Notes: generated by a model from the letters alone, not told the origin. DNA of 64,000 bases from Mycobacterium sp. IDR2000157661 (GCF_022317005.1 NZ_CP081006.1:992001-1056000); one strand, 5' to 3'; positions 31,958-41,347 are shown, numbered from the stretch's first letter. Program-made: numbers and translations.

Positions 31958-32830
31958 GTGGCCACATTCGCCCAGTGGGTGGAGGGCGCGCGCCCGCGCA
32001 CCCTGCCCAACGCGATCGCGCCGGTGATCGCCGGCACCGGCGCCGCGGCCTGGCTGCACGGCGCCTCCTGGTGGAAGGCGCTGCTGGCGCTGACGGTCGC
32101 CGTCGCCTTGATCATTGGGGTCAACTACGCCAACGACTACTCCGACGGCATCCGCGGCACCGACGACGTCAGGGCCGGACCGCTGCGCCTGGTCGGGTCG
32201 AAGGTGGCGACGCCGCGGTCGGTGTTGACCGCCGCGGTGGTGAGCCTGGCGGTCGCGGCGCTGGCCGGGCTGGTGCTGGCATGGGTGAGCGCGCCGTGGC
32301 TGATCGCGGTCGGCGCGGTGTGCATCGCCGGCGCGTGGCTCTACACCGGTGGCCGCAAGCCCTACGGCTACCTCGGACTCGGCGAGGTCGCCGTCTTCGT
32401 CTTCTTCGGGCTGGTCGCGGTGCTCGGCACGCAGTACACGCAAGCCCTGCGCGTCGACTGGGTCGGGGTGGCGGTCGCGGTGGCGATGGGGTGCATGTCG
32501 TCGGCGGTGCTCGTCGCCAACAACCTGCGCGACATCCCGACCGACAAGGAGTCCGGCAAGATCACGCTCGCGGTGCGGCTCGGCGACGCGCGCACCCGCG
32601 TGCTGTACCAGGCGCTACTGGGGGTGGCGTTCGCGCTGGCGCTGGCGCTGATGTCGGCGACCCCATGGGCGGCGGTCGGGCTGATCGCGCTGCCCCTGGC
32701 GGTGCGGGCCGCGAGCCCGGTGCGCGAAGGCCTGGGCGGCAGGGACCTGATCCCGGTGCTGCGCGACACGGGGCTGACGATGCTGGTGTGGGCGGTGGCC
32801 GTCGCGCTGGCCCTGACGATTTCGGCGTGA
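31958..32830 (+). CDS. menA: 1,4-dihydroxy-2-naphthoate polyprenyltransferase MenA
   Basis: A 290-aa membrane prenyltransferase that joins a polyprenyl chain to DHNA, giving demethylmenaquinone. The first Asp-rich motif [12 protein letters not shown] is near residue 60, and the second [14 protein letters not shown] near 190. Eight to nine hydrophobic helices are spread between. The GTG at 31958 ([19 protein letters not shown]) matches the M. tuberculosis start; an in-frame GTG five codons earlier is possible. It completes the menB/menE set of this window. Confidence 0.93.
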   Translation: MATFAQWVEGARPRTLPNAIAPVIAGTGAAAWLHGASWWKALLALTVAVALIIGVNYANDYSDGIRGTDDVRAGPLRLVGSKVATPRSVLTAAVVSLAVAALAGLVLAWVSAPWLIAVGAVCIAGAWLYTGGRKPYGYLGLGEVAVFVFFGLVAVLGTQYTQALRVDWVGVAVAVAMGCMSSAVLVANNLRDIPTDKESGKITLAVRLGDARTRVLYQALLGVAFALALALMSATPWAAVGLIALPLAVRAASPVREGLGGRDLIPVLRDTGLTMLVWAVAVALALTISA

Positions 32831-32855
32831 AGGTGTGCGGTGGGCGCCCGAATCG

Positions 32856-34061
32856 CTAGGCGATGGACGTCGGGGCGTCGGCGGCCTTGACCAGCTGCAC
32901 GTCCGGGCGGGCGGGCACCCGGTCGGCCAGGAACCACCGGAAAGCCAGGTTGCCGCGCGGATAGTCGACGGTGGTGAGCGAGTTGGGATGCGCGGTCATC
33001 CTGCGGGAGACGACGACGGTGACCGTGCCGTCCGAATTGGGCACCGCGCTGTAGCCGTTGACCGAGGTCCGCGCATCGGTGACGCCTGCCATGAATTGGT
33101 TCCAGATCACCAGGTTCCAGAACCGGCACGCAGGCGGCCGGTGCGTGACGACGAGCGCCTCGTCCTCTGCCAGATCGAAGCTGCCGTACGCATAGCAGGC
33201 GTCGCGGGCCGACCAGCCGAAGTTCGCGTCGGGCACCTGGTAGGGGTCGGCGAATCGATTTGCCGCCTGGGAGATCTCGTGGCCCAGGGTGTGGGCGTCG
33301 TCGACGCGCGCGCCGACCGCCAGCGGCACGATCGCGAACATGGTGCGCAGCCAGGCCGCACTGGCACGCAGCGCGGCCGCGGTCTCGGCGTCGCCGTGGC
33401 GGATGGGGTCGGGCTCGTCGAGCGCCTCGATCCGCCAGGACACGGCGCGCCCGGTCAGCGGATCGGCCTGGTAGTCGCGCGTCACCAACACCACGCCGTC
33501 GTCGGTGGGCCCGTAGTCGAATTCGAAGTTGCCGTCTGCGTCCAACCGGCCCGAGGCGGCCAGATCGTCGTCGCGCACGATCGCGACGACGCGGTCCGAC
33601 CACGCGCCGGGCGACGGTTCGTTGTAGGCGGTCACCGAGAAGTACACGCTGTCCCCCTTGTTGCCGCTGATGCGGTAGCGGCGCTTCGGGTCGACCGGGC
33701 ACATGAAGTAGTACGCGTCGGTGTTGTCGCCGCCCCACCGGCGGTCGCGGCGGAACGGGGTGTTCAGCTCGACCCACATGGGCCTGCTCGGCTCGGCGAA
33801 CAGGTAGGTGTCGAACGCGACGCCGAGCGTCGTGGCCAGCATGCGGTAGCCGTCGGCGATGTGACGGTCGTCGGCGACGGCGCGGTCCCCCTCGAGGAAC
33901 GCGCGGTCCAGCCCGCCGAGGGTGTCGAGCAGTTCACGCCAGGCGGTGGTCGATTCGTGGGCCGCCGGAGCCGCCCCGGCGGCGACATCATGGGCCGGAG
34001 CCGCCCCGGCGGCGACATCATGGGCCGGAGCCGCCCCGGCGGCGACATCATGGTCGGTCAT
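32856..34061 (-). CDS. DUF1214-domain protein with N-terminal decapeptide repeats
   Basis: A 401-aa protein. Residues 1-33 are a start followed by three copies of HDVAAGAAPA; the body contains PFRRDRRWGGDNTDAYYFM, RYRISGNKGDSVYFSVTAYN and a C-terminal SRRMTAHPNSLTTVDYPRGN typical of DUF1214. The family is common in mycobacteria, of unknown function, and often regulated by a TetR partner. Its ATG overlaps the TetR gene stop (ATGA). No signal peptide: the repeats replace any hydrophobic leader. An internal start after the repeats cannot be excluded. Confidence 0.8.
   Translation of the reverse strand: MTDHDVAAGAAPAHDVAAGAAPAHDVAAGAAPAAHESTTAWRELLDTLGGLDRAFLEGDRAVADDRHIADGYRMLATTLGVAFDTYLFAEPSRPMWVELNTPFRRDRRWGGDNTDAYYFMCPVDPKRRYRISGNKGDSVYFSVTAYNEPSPGAWSDRVVAIVRDDDLAASGRLDADGNFEFDYGPTDDGVVLVTRDYQADPLTGRAVSWRIEALDEPDPIRHGDAETAAALRASAAWLRTMFAIVPLAVGARVDDAHTLGHEISQAANRFADPYQVPDANFGWSARDACYAYGSFDLAEDEALVVTHRPPACRFWNLVIWNQFMAGVTDARTSVNGYSAVPNSDGTVTVVVSRRMTAHPNSLTTVDYPRGNLAFRWFLADRVPARPDVQLVKAADAPTSIA
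33964..34053 (-). repeat. three tandem 30-bp units at the 5' end of the DUF1214 gene
   Basis: Perfect 30-bp copies at 33964-33993, 33994-34023 and 34024-34053. Each encodes ten residues in frame (HDVAAGAAPA) and carries an ATG-containing CATCATGG on the plus strand. Identical copies imply recent slippage or recombination. Confidence 0.93.
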
Positions 34062-34633
34062 GCGCAGATCCCTCTCGTGATGAGTGCAGCGGTGCGGTCG
34101 ATCCAGGCGTCGTCGAGTGCGTCGCCGCGGGTGATCAAGGCCAGGAACGTAATGCCCGCGACGGCCTCGACGAGGTCGGCCGCCGACACCTGTGCCCGGA
34201 CCTCGCCGCGGGCCACCGCCGCCCCCAGCCGGTCGGACAACCCGCGCGTCAGCACGTCGGCGAAGCGTTCGAGCAGGGCACTGTGCAGCGCCGGGTCGGC
34301 GGCCATCTCGCCGACGAGGCCGGGCAGCGCCGCACGTGCGGCCGGGGTGGTCAACACCCCGGCTGTTCGGCGCACCATCTCGCGGACGTCACCGGGCAGC
34401 GAGCCGGTGTCGGGGAGTTCGGTGGCGGCGCTGACGGGAAACACCGCCTCGTGCACGACGTGGGCCTTGCCGGGCCAGCGCCGGTAGATCGCGGGCTTGC
34501 TGGTGCCCGCACGACGGGCGATCGCGTCGACGGTGAGCTCGGCGTAGCCCGTTTCGCCCAGCATTTCGACGGTCGCATCGAGCACCGCGCCGTCGATGCG
34601 TTTGTCGCGGGGCCGGCCGATTTCCGTCGTCAT
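34058..34633 (-). CDS. TetR-family transcriptional regulator
   Basis: A 191-aa regulator. The helix-turn-helix spans about residues 30-55 with LTVDAIARRAGTSKPAIYRRW. The C-terminal ligand domain is all-helical and ends ITFLALITRGDALDDAWIDRT. Start MTTEIGRPRDKR at 34633. It is upstream of and coupled to the DUF1214 gene, and divergent from a sulfotransferase, so it probably represses both through the short shared region at 34634-34661. Confidence 0.88.
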   Translation of the reverse strand: MTTEIGRPRDKRIDGAVLDATVEMLGETGYAELTVDAIARRAGTSKPAIYRRWPGKAHVVHEAVFPVSAATELPDTGSLPGDVREMVRRTAGVLTTPAARAALPGLVGEMAADPALHSALLERFADVLTRGLSDRLGAAVARGEVRAQVSAADLVEAVAGITFLALITRGDALDDAWIDRTAALITRGICA

Positions 34634-34639
34634 TACGAA

Positions 34640-34653
34640 ACTGACAGTAACAT
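34640..34653. promoter_or_regulatory. divergent promoter with ACTGACAGT palindrome and -10 TAACAT
   Basis: ACTGACAGT (34640-34648) is a perfect odd palindrome lying 6 bp before the TetR start, and is flanked by partly symmetric bases. TAACAT (34648-34653) is 8 nt before the sulfotransferase GTG at 34662. The whole divergent space is 28 bp, so a TetR bound here would cover both promoters. Confidence 0.45.
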
Positions 34654-34661
34654 AACGCGTT

Positions 34662-35909
34662 GTGACCGACACCACACCCGCCGCCGTTGTTCTCGACGAC
34701 CTCGCCGAGCCGCGCTTTCCGGCCGCGGTGGCCCCGATCCGCGCGATGATGGCCGCGATGGCGCCCGACTGCCCGCTCGACGCCGACGTGTTGCACGCGA
34801 AAGCCCGCGCCGAAACCGGACTGGACGACTTCGGCGCCGATGACTACCGCGAGCGTCTCGACGTGTTTCTCGCTGCGCTGCACGAAATTCCGGGGTTACA
34901 CGACGCGGGCGTGGTCAACTTCCACGCGCAGGTGCTGCAGTGGCTCAAGAACCGCCTGCTGCTGACCGACCTGTTGCGCCGGCACCCGGAGATCCACGAC
35001 GTCGAATTGGCCCCGCCGGTCGTCATCGCGGGGTTGCCGCGCACCGGAACCACCCATCTGCACAACCTGCTCGCGGCCGGGACGACGTTTCGCACGCTGC
35101 CCTACTGGGAGAGCAACGAGCCGTTCCCGCTGCCGTCGGAGGCCGGGATCGACCCGGATCCGCGCCGCACCCGGATGGACGCCGCGGTCGAGGTCATCAA
35201 CGCGGTTATGCCGCACTTCGCGCTGATGCACGAGATGACGACCGACCACGCGCACGAGGAGATCCAGCTGCTGGCCAACGACTTCTCGTCCATGCTCTTC
35301 GAGACCCTCGCCCACGTGCCACGGTGGCGCGACTACTACCTGTCCCACGACCAGACACCGCACTACGTACACCTGGCCACCCAGCTCAAGGCACTGCAGT
35401 TCCTGCGCGGCGGGCGGCGCTGGCTGCTCAAGTCGCCGCAGCACCTCGAGCAATTACGTGTCCTGGACCGCGTCTTCCCCGGCGTGGTGGTGATCGCCAC
35501 ACATCGCGACCCGGTGCCGGTGGTGCTGTCGATGCTGACGATGCTGACCTACAGCGCGCGCATGCACTGCTCGCCGGTGCCGGTCCAGGACATCGCGGCG
35601 TGCTGGATCGACCGGCTGGAGTCGATGCTGGGCGCATTGGTCCGCGACCGCGACGCGATCCCGCCGCAGCGGTCGGTCGACATTCGTTTCGACGATTTCA
35701 TGGCCGACGAAATGGGCGTTGCAGCAACCATTTACGACTTGGCCGACGAGCCGATGCCGGAGGCGGCGCGCCGCGCGATGGCCGACTACCTGGCCGGCCA
35801 CCAGCGTGGCCGGCTGGGCCGGGTGGCGACGTCGGCGGAGATTTTCGGCCTCGACGAGCACGACCTGCAGGCCCGCTTTGCCCCTTACGTCGAGCGATTC
35901 CTCTCCTAG
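34662..35909 (+). CDS. sulfotransferase family protein
   Basis: A 415-aa protein of the mycobacterial/actinobacterial sulfotransferase family, presumed to move sulfate from PAPS to a hydroxyl. The 5'-phosphosulfate loop is VIAGLPRTGTTHLHNLL near residue 120, and a 3'-phosphate-binding region is likely in the ATHRDPVPVVLSML segment near 280. GTG at 34662 with a leaderless-type promoter. It is opposite the TetR gene. Acceptor is unknown. Confidence 0.85.
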   Translation: MTDTTPAAVVLDDLAEPRFPAAVAPIRAMMAAMAPDCPLDADVLHAKARAETGLDDFGADDYRERLDVFLAALHEIPGLHDAGVVNFHAQVLQWLKNRLLLTDLLRRHPEIHDVELAPPVVIAGLPRTGTTHLHNLLAAGTTFRTLPYWESNEPFPLPSEAGIDPDPRRTRMDAAVEVINAVMPHFALMHEMTTDHAHEEIQLLANDFSSMLFETLAHVPRWRDYYLSHDQTPHYVHLATQLKALQFLRGGRRWLLKSPQHLEQLRVLDRVFPGVVVIATHRDPVPVVLSMLTMLTYSARMHCSPVPVQDIAACWIDRLESMLGALVRDRDAIPPQRSVDIRFDDFMADEMGVAATIYDLADEPMPEAARRAMADYLAGHQRGRLGRVATSAEIFGLDEHDLQARFAPYVERFLS

Positions 35910-36009
35910 ACCGCTTTGCGCCTGCTCGCCGGTGCAGCGGTGTGTGAATACCCTGGCCCGGGTATCCGGACGCGGCAGTCCGCGTCGGGACACGACTCGA
36001 GAGGCAGCA

Positions 36010-37011
36010 ATGACCGCAGCACGGACACAACTCGACCAGCGAGATCTCGCCGAGGCGCAGCGCGTCGTCGGCGCGATCTCCGAGGCCTTCGCGGCGAAGG
36101 TGGTGGGTCAGGAGAACCTGCGAGAGTCGCTGCTCATCGGGCTGCTGTCCGGCGGCCACATCCTGGTCGAGAGCGTGCCGGGACTGGCCAAGACCACCGC
36201 CGCGCGCGTCATCGCCGAATCGATCCACGGCGGGTTCCGCCGTATCCAGTGCACCCCCGACCTGCTGCCCAGCGACATCATCGGTACGCAGGTCTACGAG
36301 GCGGCGACCAACTCGTTCGTCACCCAACTAGGACCGGTGCACACCAACATCGTGCTGCTCGACGAGATCAACCGGTCCAGCGCCAAGACCCAGAGCGCGA
36401 TGCTCGAGGCGATGGAGGAACGCCAGACCACGATCGCGGGCACCGAGTACCCGATACCGGAACCGTTCCTGGTCATCGCCACGCAGAACCCCGTCGACCA
36501 GGAAGGCACCTATCCGCTGTCGGAGGCGCAGACCGACCGGTTCATGCTCAAGGACGTCGTGCACTACCCCTCGGCCGAGCAGGAGGTCGAGGTGATGTTC
36601 CGCATCGACGCGGGGCTCTACGACAAGAACCACCGCAGCAGGCCGGTGGCCGACCTCGAGGACGTGCGGCGGCTGCAGGCCGTCGTGCGCCATGTGCACA
36701 TGGATCGGGCGTTGATGCACTACGCCAGCCGGTTGGTGGCCGTGACGCGCGAGCCCGAACAGCACCTGCCGGCCCAGTACGCGCGGCTGATCGAATATGG
36801 CGCCAGCCCGCGCGCCACCATCGCGTTCTGCGCGGCCGCGCGCGCGCTGGCGCTGCTCGACGGCCGCGCCCACGTCCTTCCCGGAGACGTCGCCCGACTG
36901 GCCCACCGGGTGCTGCGGCACCGCCTCATCCTGGGCTTCGAGGCGGCCAGCGCCAACATCACCCCCGAGGCCATCATCGACGCCGTCCTGCAAGCGGTCC
37001 GAGTTCCCTAG
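36010..37011 (+). CDS. MoxR-family AAA+ ATPase
   Basis: A 333-aa AAA+ chaperone-like ATPase, usually helping fold or load partners that contain VWA domains. Walker A is ESVPGLAKTT at 54-63, where Ala replaces the common Gly; Walker B is IVLLDEINR near 113; the sensor 1 region is VIATQNPVDQEGTYPLSEAQ near 155. GAGGCAGCA precedes ATG 36010. It heads an operon of six genes that ends at 41002. Confidence 0.93.
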   Translation: MTAARTQLDQRDLAEAQRVVGAISEAFAAKVVGQENLRESLLIGLLSGGHILVESVPGLAKTTAARVIAESIHGGFRRIQCTPDLLPSDIIGTQVYEAATNSFVTQLGPVHTNIVLLDEINRSSAKTQSAMLEAMEERQTTIAGTEYPIPEPFLVIATQNPVDQEGTYPLSEAQTDRFMLKDVVHYPSAEQEVEVMFRIDAGLYDKNHRSRPVADLEDVRRLQAVVRHVHMDRALMHYASRLVAVTREPEQHLPAQYARLIEYGASPRATIAFCAAARALALLDGRAHVLPGDVARLAHRVLRHRLILGFEAASANITPEAIIDAVLQAVRVP

Positions 37012-37017
37012 GCAGCG

Positions 37018-37890
37018 ATGGGCAAGCATCTCAACGAGGCCAAGTCGCACTTCGGCACCGACACCCGCGGCATGCTCGAGGGCGGCCGGTACGCGTTGTT
37101 GCACAGTCGCAGCCTCGAATTCGACGACCTGCGGCCGTACGTGCCCGGCGACGACGTCCGCGACATCGACTGGAAGGCCTCGGCACGCTCGGGTCACGTG
37201 CTGATCAAGCGCTTCGTCTCCGAGAAGCACCACAAACTGCTGCTGGTCGCCGACGCCGGGCGCAATATGTCTGCGACGACACCCAGTGGTGAGCTCAAAC
37301 GCAATGTGGCGGTGAACATCCTGGGCGCCGTCGGCCTGATCACCCTCGGGCGCTCCGATCAGGTCGGAATGGTCTACGGTGACGCCCGCGGCAGTGTCAA
37401 CATTCGCCAGCGACGCGGTGAGACGCACATCGAGAGCATGCTGCACAGGTACTACCGGCATGCCGCAGTGGGCGGTGGACCCAGCGACGTCATGTGTCAG
37501 TTGGATTATGTGGCAACACATTACCGCCATCCGATGCTGATCGTCGTGGTGTCCGACGAGCCGGAGGTGACCGAACGTCTCGACGACGTGGTCGGGCGAC
37601 TGGCGGGCAGGCACGACGTGATGTGGGCGATGGTGCCCGACATGCCCGCCGTGGGCGGGCCCGGAGACCAGCGCGACGGATTCGACGTGTCCAGCGGGCG
37701 TTTCGTGTTGGGCAGCGGGACACTCGGAGCGCGGGTGGTGGCCGCATACCGGCGCGCCGAGCAGGCCCGCATCCGCCGGCTCGATGAACTGTTGACCACC
37801 CGCGCCGTTCCGTACGCGAGAATCGGTGCGAGCAGGGACATCCGGTCCCGCCTCGTCGAGTTGACGGGGGTGTTCGCCCGTGCCGGATGA
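37018..37890 (+). CDS. DUF58 family protein
   Basis: A 290-aa protein with a degenerate VWA-like fold. The DUF58 signature is LEFDDLRPYVPGDDVRDIDWKASARSG near residues 38-64, followed by SEKHHKLLLVADAGRNM. Only 6 nt separate it from the MoxR gene. DUF58 and MoxR proteins are paired across bacteria; the MoxR ATPase is thought to act on such proteins. Confidence 0.92.
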   Translation: MGKHLNEAKSHFGTDTRGMLEGGRYALLHSRSLEFDDLRPYVPGDDVRDIDWKASARSGHVLIKRFVSEKHHKLLLVADAGRNMSATTPSGELKRNVAVNILGAVGLITLGRSDQVGMVYGDARGSVNIRQRRGETHIESMLHRYYRHAAVGGGPSDVMCQLDYVATHYRHPMLIVVVSDEPEVTERLDDVVGRLAGRHDVMWAMVPDMPAVGGPGDQRDGFDVSSGRFVLGSGTLGARVVAAYRRAEQARIRRLDELLTTRAVPYARIGASRDIRSRLVELTGVFARAG

Positions 37891-38353
37891 CCTGCTGCGG
37901 TTCGTCAGCGGCCCGATGACCTACTCGACATGGTGGCTGTGGCTCGGACTGCTGTTGCTCGTCGCGGTGATCGCCTGGTACGTCGGCGTTTTCGTGTGGA
38001 CGCTGCCAGCGCACCGGCTGAGAGCGCTGCCCGGCGCGCGGGCGCTGCACGGCAGGCTGCTGCGGCGTCACTTCGCCCACAGCGTGCAGCGCATCGCGTC
38101 CCGTAACCGGGACGGTGAACTGTCCGCGGCCGACGCCGGTGCCGCGATGAGTCGCACGCTGCGCAGCTTCCTGCACCAGGCGACCGGCACGCGCGCACAG
38201 TACATGCACCTCGACGAGATCGGCCGCAGTGACCTGGCGCCCGCCGCTCCGGTGCTGTCGGCGCTCGAGGATGCCCAGTTCAATGCCACGACCGGGGTGC
38301 GCCTCGGCGACGTGGGCAACAGCACCGAGGAGCTGATCCGATCGTGGCCCTGA
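37880..38353 (+). CDS. single-pass membrane protein of MoxR-DUF58 operon
   Basis: A 157-aa protein with one clear helix (STWWLWLGLLLLVAVIAWYVGVFVW in residues ~16-40) and a basic cytoplasmic region after it, ending STEELIRSWP. It overlaps the DUF58 gene by 11 nt and the next by 10 nt. The position and layout match the DUF4381-like small membrane member of Bat-type operons. Confidence 0.75.
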   Translation: MPDDLLRFVSGPMTYSTWWLWLGLLLLVAVIAWYVGVFVWTLPAHRLRALPGARALHGRLLRRHFAHSVQRIASRNRDGELSAADAGAAMSRTLRSFLHQATGTRAQYMHLDEIGRSDLAPAAPVLSALEDAQFNATTGVRLGDVGNSTEELIRSWP

Positions 38354-39348
38354 GCTGGTGGCCCGTGGCAGCGCTGGGCTTCGGCTGCCTGGGTGCGGCC
38401 GTCGCCTTGGCGTTGGCGATCCCGCTTAATCAGCGGCAGCGGCGGCTGCGATGGCTGGCCAACACCTCCCGGTTGACCAGTCTTCCGCAGTACGCCCGGG
38501 TGGCACGGATGCAGTCGGTGTCCGCTGTTGTCGTCATCGCGCTTCTGGTCCTGCTCTTCGCGGCGGCCGCACTCGCCGGTGCCCGCCCGACCGGATGGTG
38601 GTGGTCGTCGGAGCCGAGCGACATCGGCGAAGACATCATGCTGTGCGTCGGCCAGCCGGTCACCGATCCGGTCACCGGCGAGTTCCTCGGCTACTTCGCC
38701 GAACAAGCGCGCACGTACGGGATCCAACGCATCGGCCTGACCTCACCGAACCGCCGGGTCGTGCCACTCACCCGTGATCACCAGTACGCCGTGGAGACGT
38801 TCAGCGACGCCGCAGCCGTGGCGCAGCTACCCGACGACGAGGAGGTATCGGCCGCTCAGCGCTCGGCGAGGCGAAGCGCCATCGCAGCGTTCGCCGCACC
38901 GGTGACCTACGTCGACTATGCGCCCAGCGTCGCCGACACGCTGGCGTTGTGCATGACCGGCTTCCCGGCCTCCGACGATCCTGGCCAACGTCGCCGGTCG
39001 CTGATCTATCTCGGGCCTGGCGACATGCGGGCACCCGGCGAGACCCGACCGTCCCTGTTCACCACCGAGCAGGTCACCGAAATGGCGCGGCAGAACGGCA
39101 TTCAGGTCAACGCGCTGGCCTCCTCTCCGGGCAGCTTGCGCCCAGTCGTCGAGGCGACCGGCGGGCGCTACGCGCCGCTCGGCGCCGGCCTGACCGCCGA
39201 CCTGGACCAGATCCGCGCCCATCCGCCCGGTGCCGCGCAGACCAGCACCGTCACCGGGTGGCGCGGCGACTCGCCGACGGTTCCGCTGGCGGTCGCGGTC
39301 TTCGTGTCGGTGCTGCTGTGTCTGGCGCTGGTGGTGGTGCGGCGATGA
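38344..39348 (+). CDS. membrane protein with degenerate VWA-like domain
   Basis: A 334-aa protein. Two helices near the N-terminus (LGFGCLGAAVALALAIPLN; VSAVVVIALLVLLFAAAALAGA) and one at the C-terminus (VPLAVAVFVSVLLCLALVVVRR). The segment DIMLCVGQPVTDP is where a BatA-like VWA would have DxSxS; here the Ser/Asp ligands are gone, so metal-dependent adhesion is unlikely. It fills the BatA/BatB place in the operon. Confidence 0.75.
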   Translation: MALSWWPVAALGFGCLGAAVALALAIPLNQRQRRLRWLANTSRLTSLPQYARVARMQSVSAVVVIALLVLLFAAAALAGARPTGWWWSSEPSDIGEDIMLCVGQPVTDPVTGEFLGYFAEQARTYGIQRIGLTSPNRRVVPLTRDHQYAVETFSDAAAVAQLPDDEEVSAAQRSARRSAIAAFAAPVTYVDYAPSVADTLALCMTGFPASDDPGQRRRSLIYLGPGDMRAPGETRPSLFTTEQVTEMARQNGIQVNALASSPGSLRPVVEATGGRYAPLGAGLTADLDQIRAHPPGAAQTSTVTGWRGDSPTVPLAVAVFVSVLLCLALVVVRR

Positions 39349-40283
39349 CGTTCTCACCGGTGATCCTGCCTGCTCTGCTCCTGGTGGCCGCGGCGGTCGT
39401 CATCATGTTGCGGCTCATCACGATGCGGCAGTTGGCCACCGGCGGTGCCCAGCGCTGGGCGACGGTCTGGCGCTGGTCCGGCTTGACGCTGGCGGTGGTG
39501 CTGTTGCTGATCGCCGCCGCACGGCCGGCCATCGGCGACGCCGAGCAGCAGGCCGGCGCGTCGAGGTCGGATGATGCCGCGCCGAACGTGTTCTTGGTCG
39601 TGGACCGCTCGGCCGACACCGGCGTCACCGACTACGACGACGGACGGACCCGGCTGGCCGGTATCCGCGACGACGTCACCGCTGTCATCGACCGGTACCC
39701 GAACGCCCGGATCGCCATGATCACCTTCGCATCGCGGCCGTCCCTGGAGTGGCCGCTGTCCAAAGACTCATGGAGCCTGAAGCCCGTCGTGGCGGGGCTG
39801 AGCCCGGTGACCGCGGACGCCGGCGAGGTCAACGCCGCTGCGGCGGCCAATATCCTGCGTTACCAACTCATCGCGGCCGGGCAGCGCCAGCCCGGTGCCC
39901 CGAACCTGGTGTTCTACTTCGGGTCCGGCGCGCCCGGGTCCAGCGCTCCGCAGGGCGAATTCGACCCGGTGCCCAACTCGGTCGACGGCGGCGCAGTGCT
40001 CGGATACGGGACCGCCCGCAACGAAGCGGGCCTACAACGACTGGCCGACCAGTTGGGTGTTCCGTACATCGCGCGCGACGGCGCACGGCCGGTCACCGAG
40101 GTGATCCCCGATCTGGACACGCTCGCGCCCGAGGTGGCCGCCGGTCCGACGCGCACCCCCGACCGCACTGAACTGTATTGGGTTTTCGCATTGGCGTCGG
40201 CCGTGCTGCTGTTGTTCGAGATCTACCTCACCGTCCGCGAGATCCGGGCCAGACGCGGAGCCCGTCGGGATGTGGTGCTGTGA
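39345..40283 (+). CDS. VWA-domain membrane protein (BatA/BatB-like)
   Basis: A 312-aa protein with two N-terminal helices, a VWA-like domain ~80-270, and a C-terminal helix (WVFALASAVLLLFEIYLTV). The MIDAS first motif reads DRSAD (Asp87, Ser89, Asp91) instead of DxSxS; the middle Ser is kept and the last is changed to Asp. A TFASRP segment follows. ATG overlaps the previous stop (ATGA). It is the likely VWA client of the MoxR ATPase. Confidence 0.85.
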   Translation: MTFSPVILPALLLVAAAVVIMLRLITMRQLATGGAQRWATVWRWSGLTLAVVLLLIAAARPAIGDAEQQAGASRSDDAAPNVFLVVDRSADTGVTDYDDGRTRLAGIRDDVTAVIDRYPNARIAMITFASRPSLEWPLSKDSWSLKPVVAGLSPVTADAGEVNAAAAANILRYQLIAAGQRQPGAPNLVFYFGSGAPGSSAPQGEFDPVPNSVDGGAVLGYGTARNEAGLQRLADQLGVPYIARDGARPVTEVIPDLDTLAPEVAAGPTRTPDRTELYWVFALASAVLLLFEIYLTVREIRARRGARRDVVL

Positions 40284-41002
40284 TGCGCATCCGGCATTCG
40301 ATTCCGGCGCGCTTGCGGTTGCGGCGCCGGCTACTGCTCTTCTCGGCCCCGGCCGTCCTCGTCCTGCTGGTCGCCGCGGTGAAGATGATCTCCGTTGTGG
40401 CGGCGGGCAATTCGGCGAACTCCAACTATGCAGAGCGCGACGCCGACGCGCTGCGCACCAACGTCGCCGTGCTGGATGTGCTCAATGTGATCGAACCCGC
40501 GAAAGCGCCGTTCGCCGCGGGCACGTCGGCCGTGCTCGACGACCGCCTCGCCGACGCCGAGGCACGATTCGCCGAGGCGCTGACGCACACTCCCGCCGAA
40601 CAGTCGTGTCCGGTGCTGGTCAATCTGGAGTTGGTGCGCGAGCGCCGGGGCGACGTCGACGCGTGGGAGAACCGCCCCGACGCCGCCCGCGCGCGCTACC
40701 TCAGCGCGCTGGACCTCGTCAACGCCGCACCGCCGGCCTGCTTCTCGGACAACACGGATCCCGATCCCGAGCGGCGCGCCGTCCGCAGCGACACCGCACC
40801 ACGGCTGGCGGCCAAGCTCGCCGGGCTGGGCGCTCCCCCGCCTCCGCCGCCTGCCGCACCGTCGGCGGCGCCGGCACCGCCGCCGCCGCCCGCGTTCGCG
40901 GTGCCCGAGCCCGAGTCGGAACGCCCTGCCCTGCAGCTGAACCCGGAGGACGGCGACCCGCTGGACCGACTGCGGCAGATACTGCAAGACGCCGCCGGCT
41001 GA
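40283..41002 (+). CDS. TPR-like membrane protein with Pro-rich region (BatC-like position)
   Basis: A 239-aa protein. One N-terminal helix (LLLFSAPAVLVLLVAAVKMI), then a helical TPR-like part with DADALRTNVAVLDVLNVIEPAK and AEARFAEALTHTPAE, then a Pro/Ala-rich linker (~185-220). The C-terminus is acidic. It shares one base with the VWA gene stop (TGATG). Bat operons end with a TPR protein, and this fits. Confidence 0.78.
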   Translation: MRIRHSIPARLRLRRRLLLFSAPAVLVLLVAAVKMISVVAAGNSANSNYAERDADALRTNVAVLDVLNVIEPAKAPFAAGTSAVLDDRLADAEARFAEALTHTPAEQSCPVLVNLELVRERRGDVDAWENRPDAARARYLSALDLVNAAPPACFSDNTDPDPERRAVRSDTAPRLAAKLAGLGAPPPPPPAAPSAAPAPPPPPAFAVPEPESERPALQLNPEDGDPLDRLRQILQDAAG

Positions 41003-41347
41003 TCAACCGGTCGAGGTACCGGTCCAGTACTCGGCGAACCGGCCGTCGACGATACGCAGAATGTCGTTGCCGGTGAACCGCTTCGGGCCGTCCTTGGCCG
41101 CGCCGGTGCCGATCCACCGGGCCGCGAGCATGTCCCCGTCGACGAAGGGTTCGACCTCGATGACGAATTTCAGATCCGTGAACATCGTGTGCGTTTCCCC
41201 GACGACGGCCGCCAACTCCGAAGGCCCGTGCACCTCACGTCCGGGCCAGTGCCCGACGAAGTCCTCGGTCACCAGTTCGGCGCCAACGGGCTTGCCGGCC
41301 CACAGCTCGTCGATCCAACGTGCATAGAGGTTTCGGGGAGAGGTCAT
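41003..41347 (-). CDS. SnoaL-like/NTF2-fold protein
   Basis: A 114-aa single-domain protein of the polyketide cyclase-like SnoaL group. Segments: YARWIDELWAGKPVGAELVTEDFVGH near the start, and VDGDMLAARWIGTGAAKDG near the end, typical of the cone-shaped pocket. It abuts the convergent TPR gene. No catalytic residues can be assigned. Confidence 0.8.
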   Translation of the reverse strand: MTSPRNLYARWIDELWAGKPVGAELVTEDFVGHWPGREVHGPSELAAVVGETHTMFTDLKFVIEVEPFVDGDMLAARWIGTGAAKDGPKRFTGNDILRIVDGRFAEYWTGTSTG

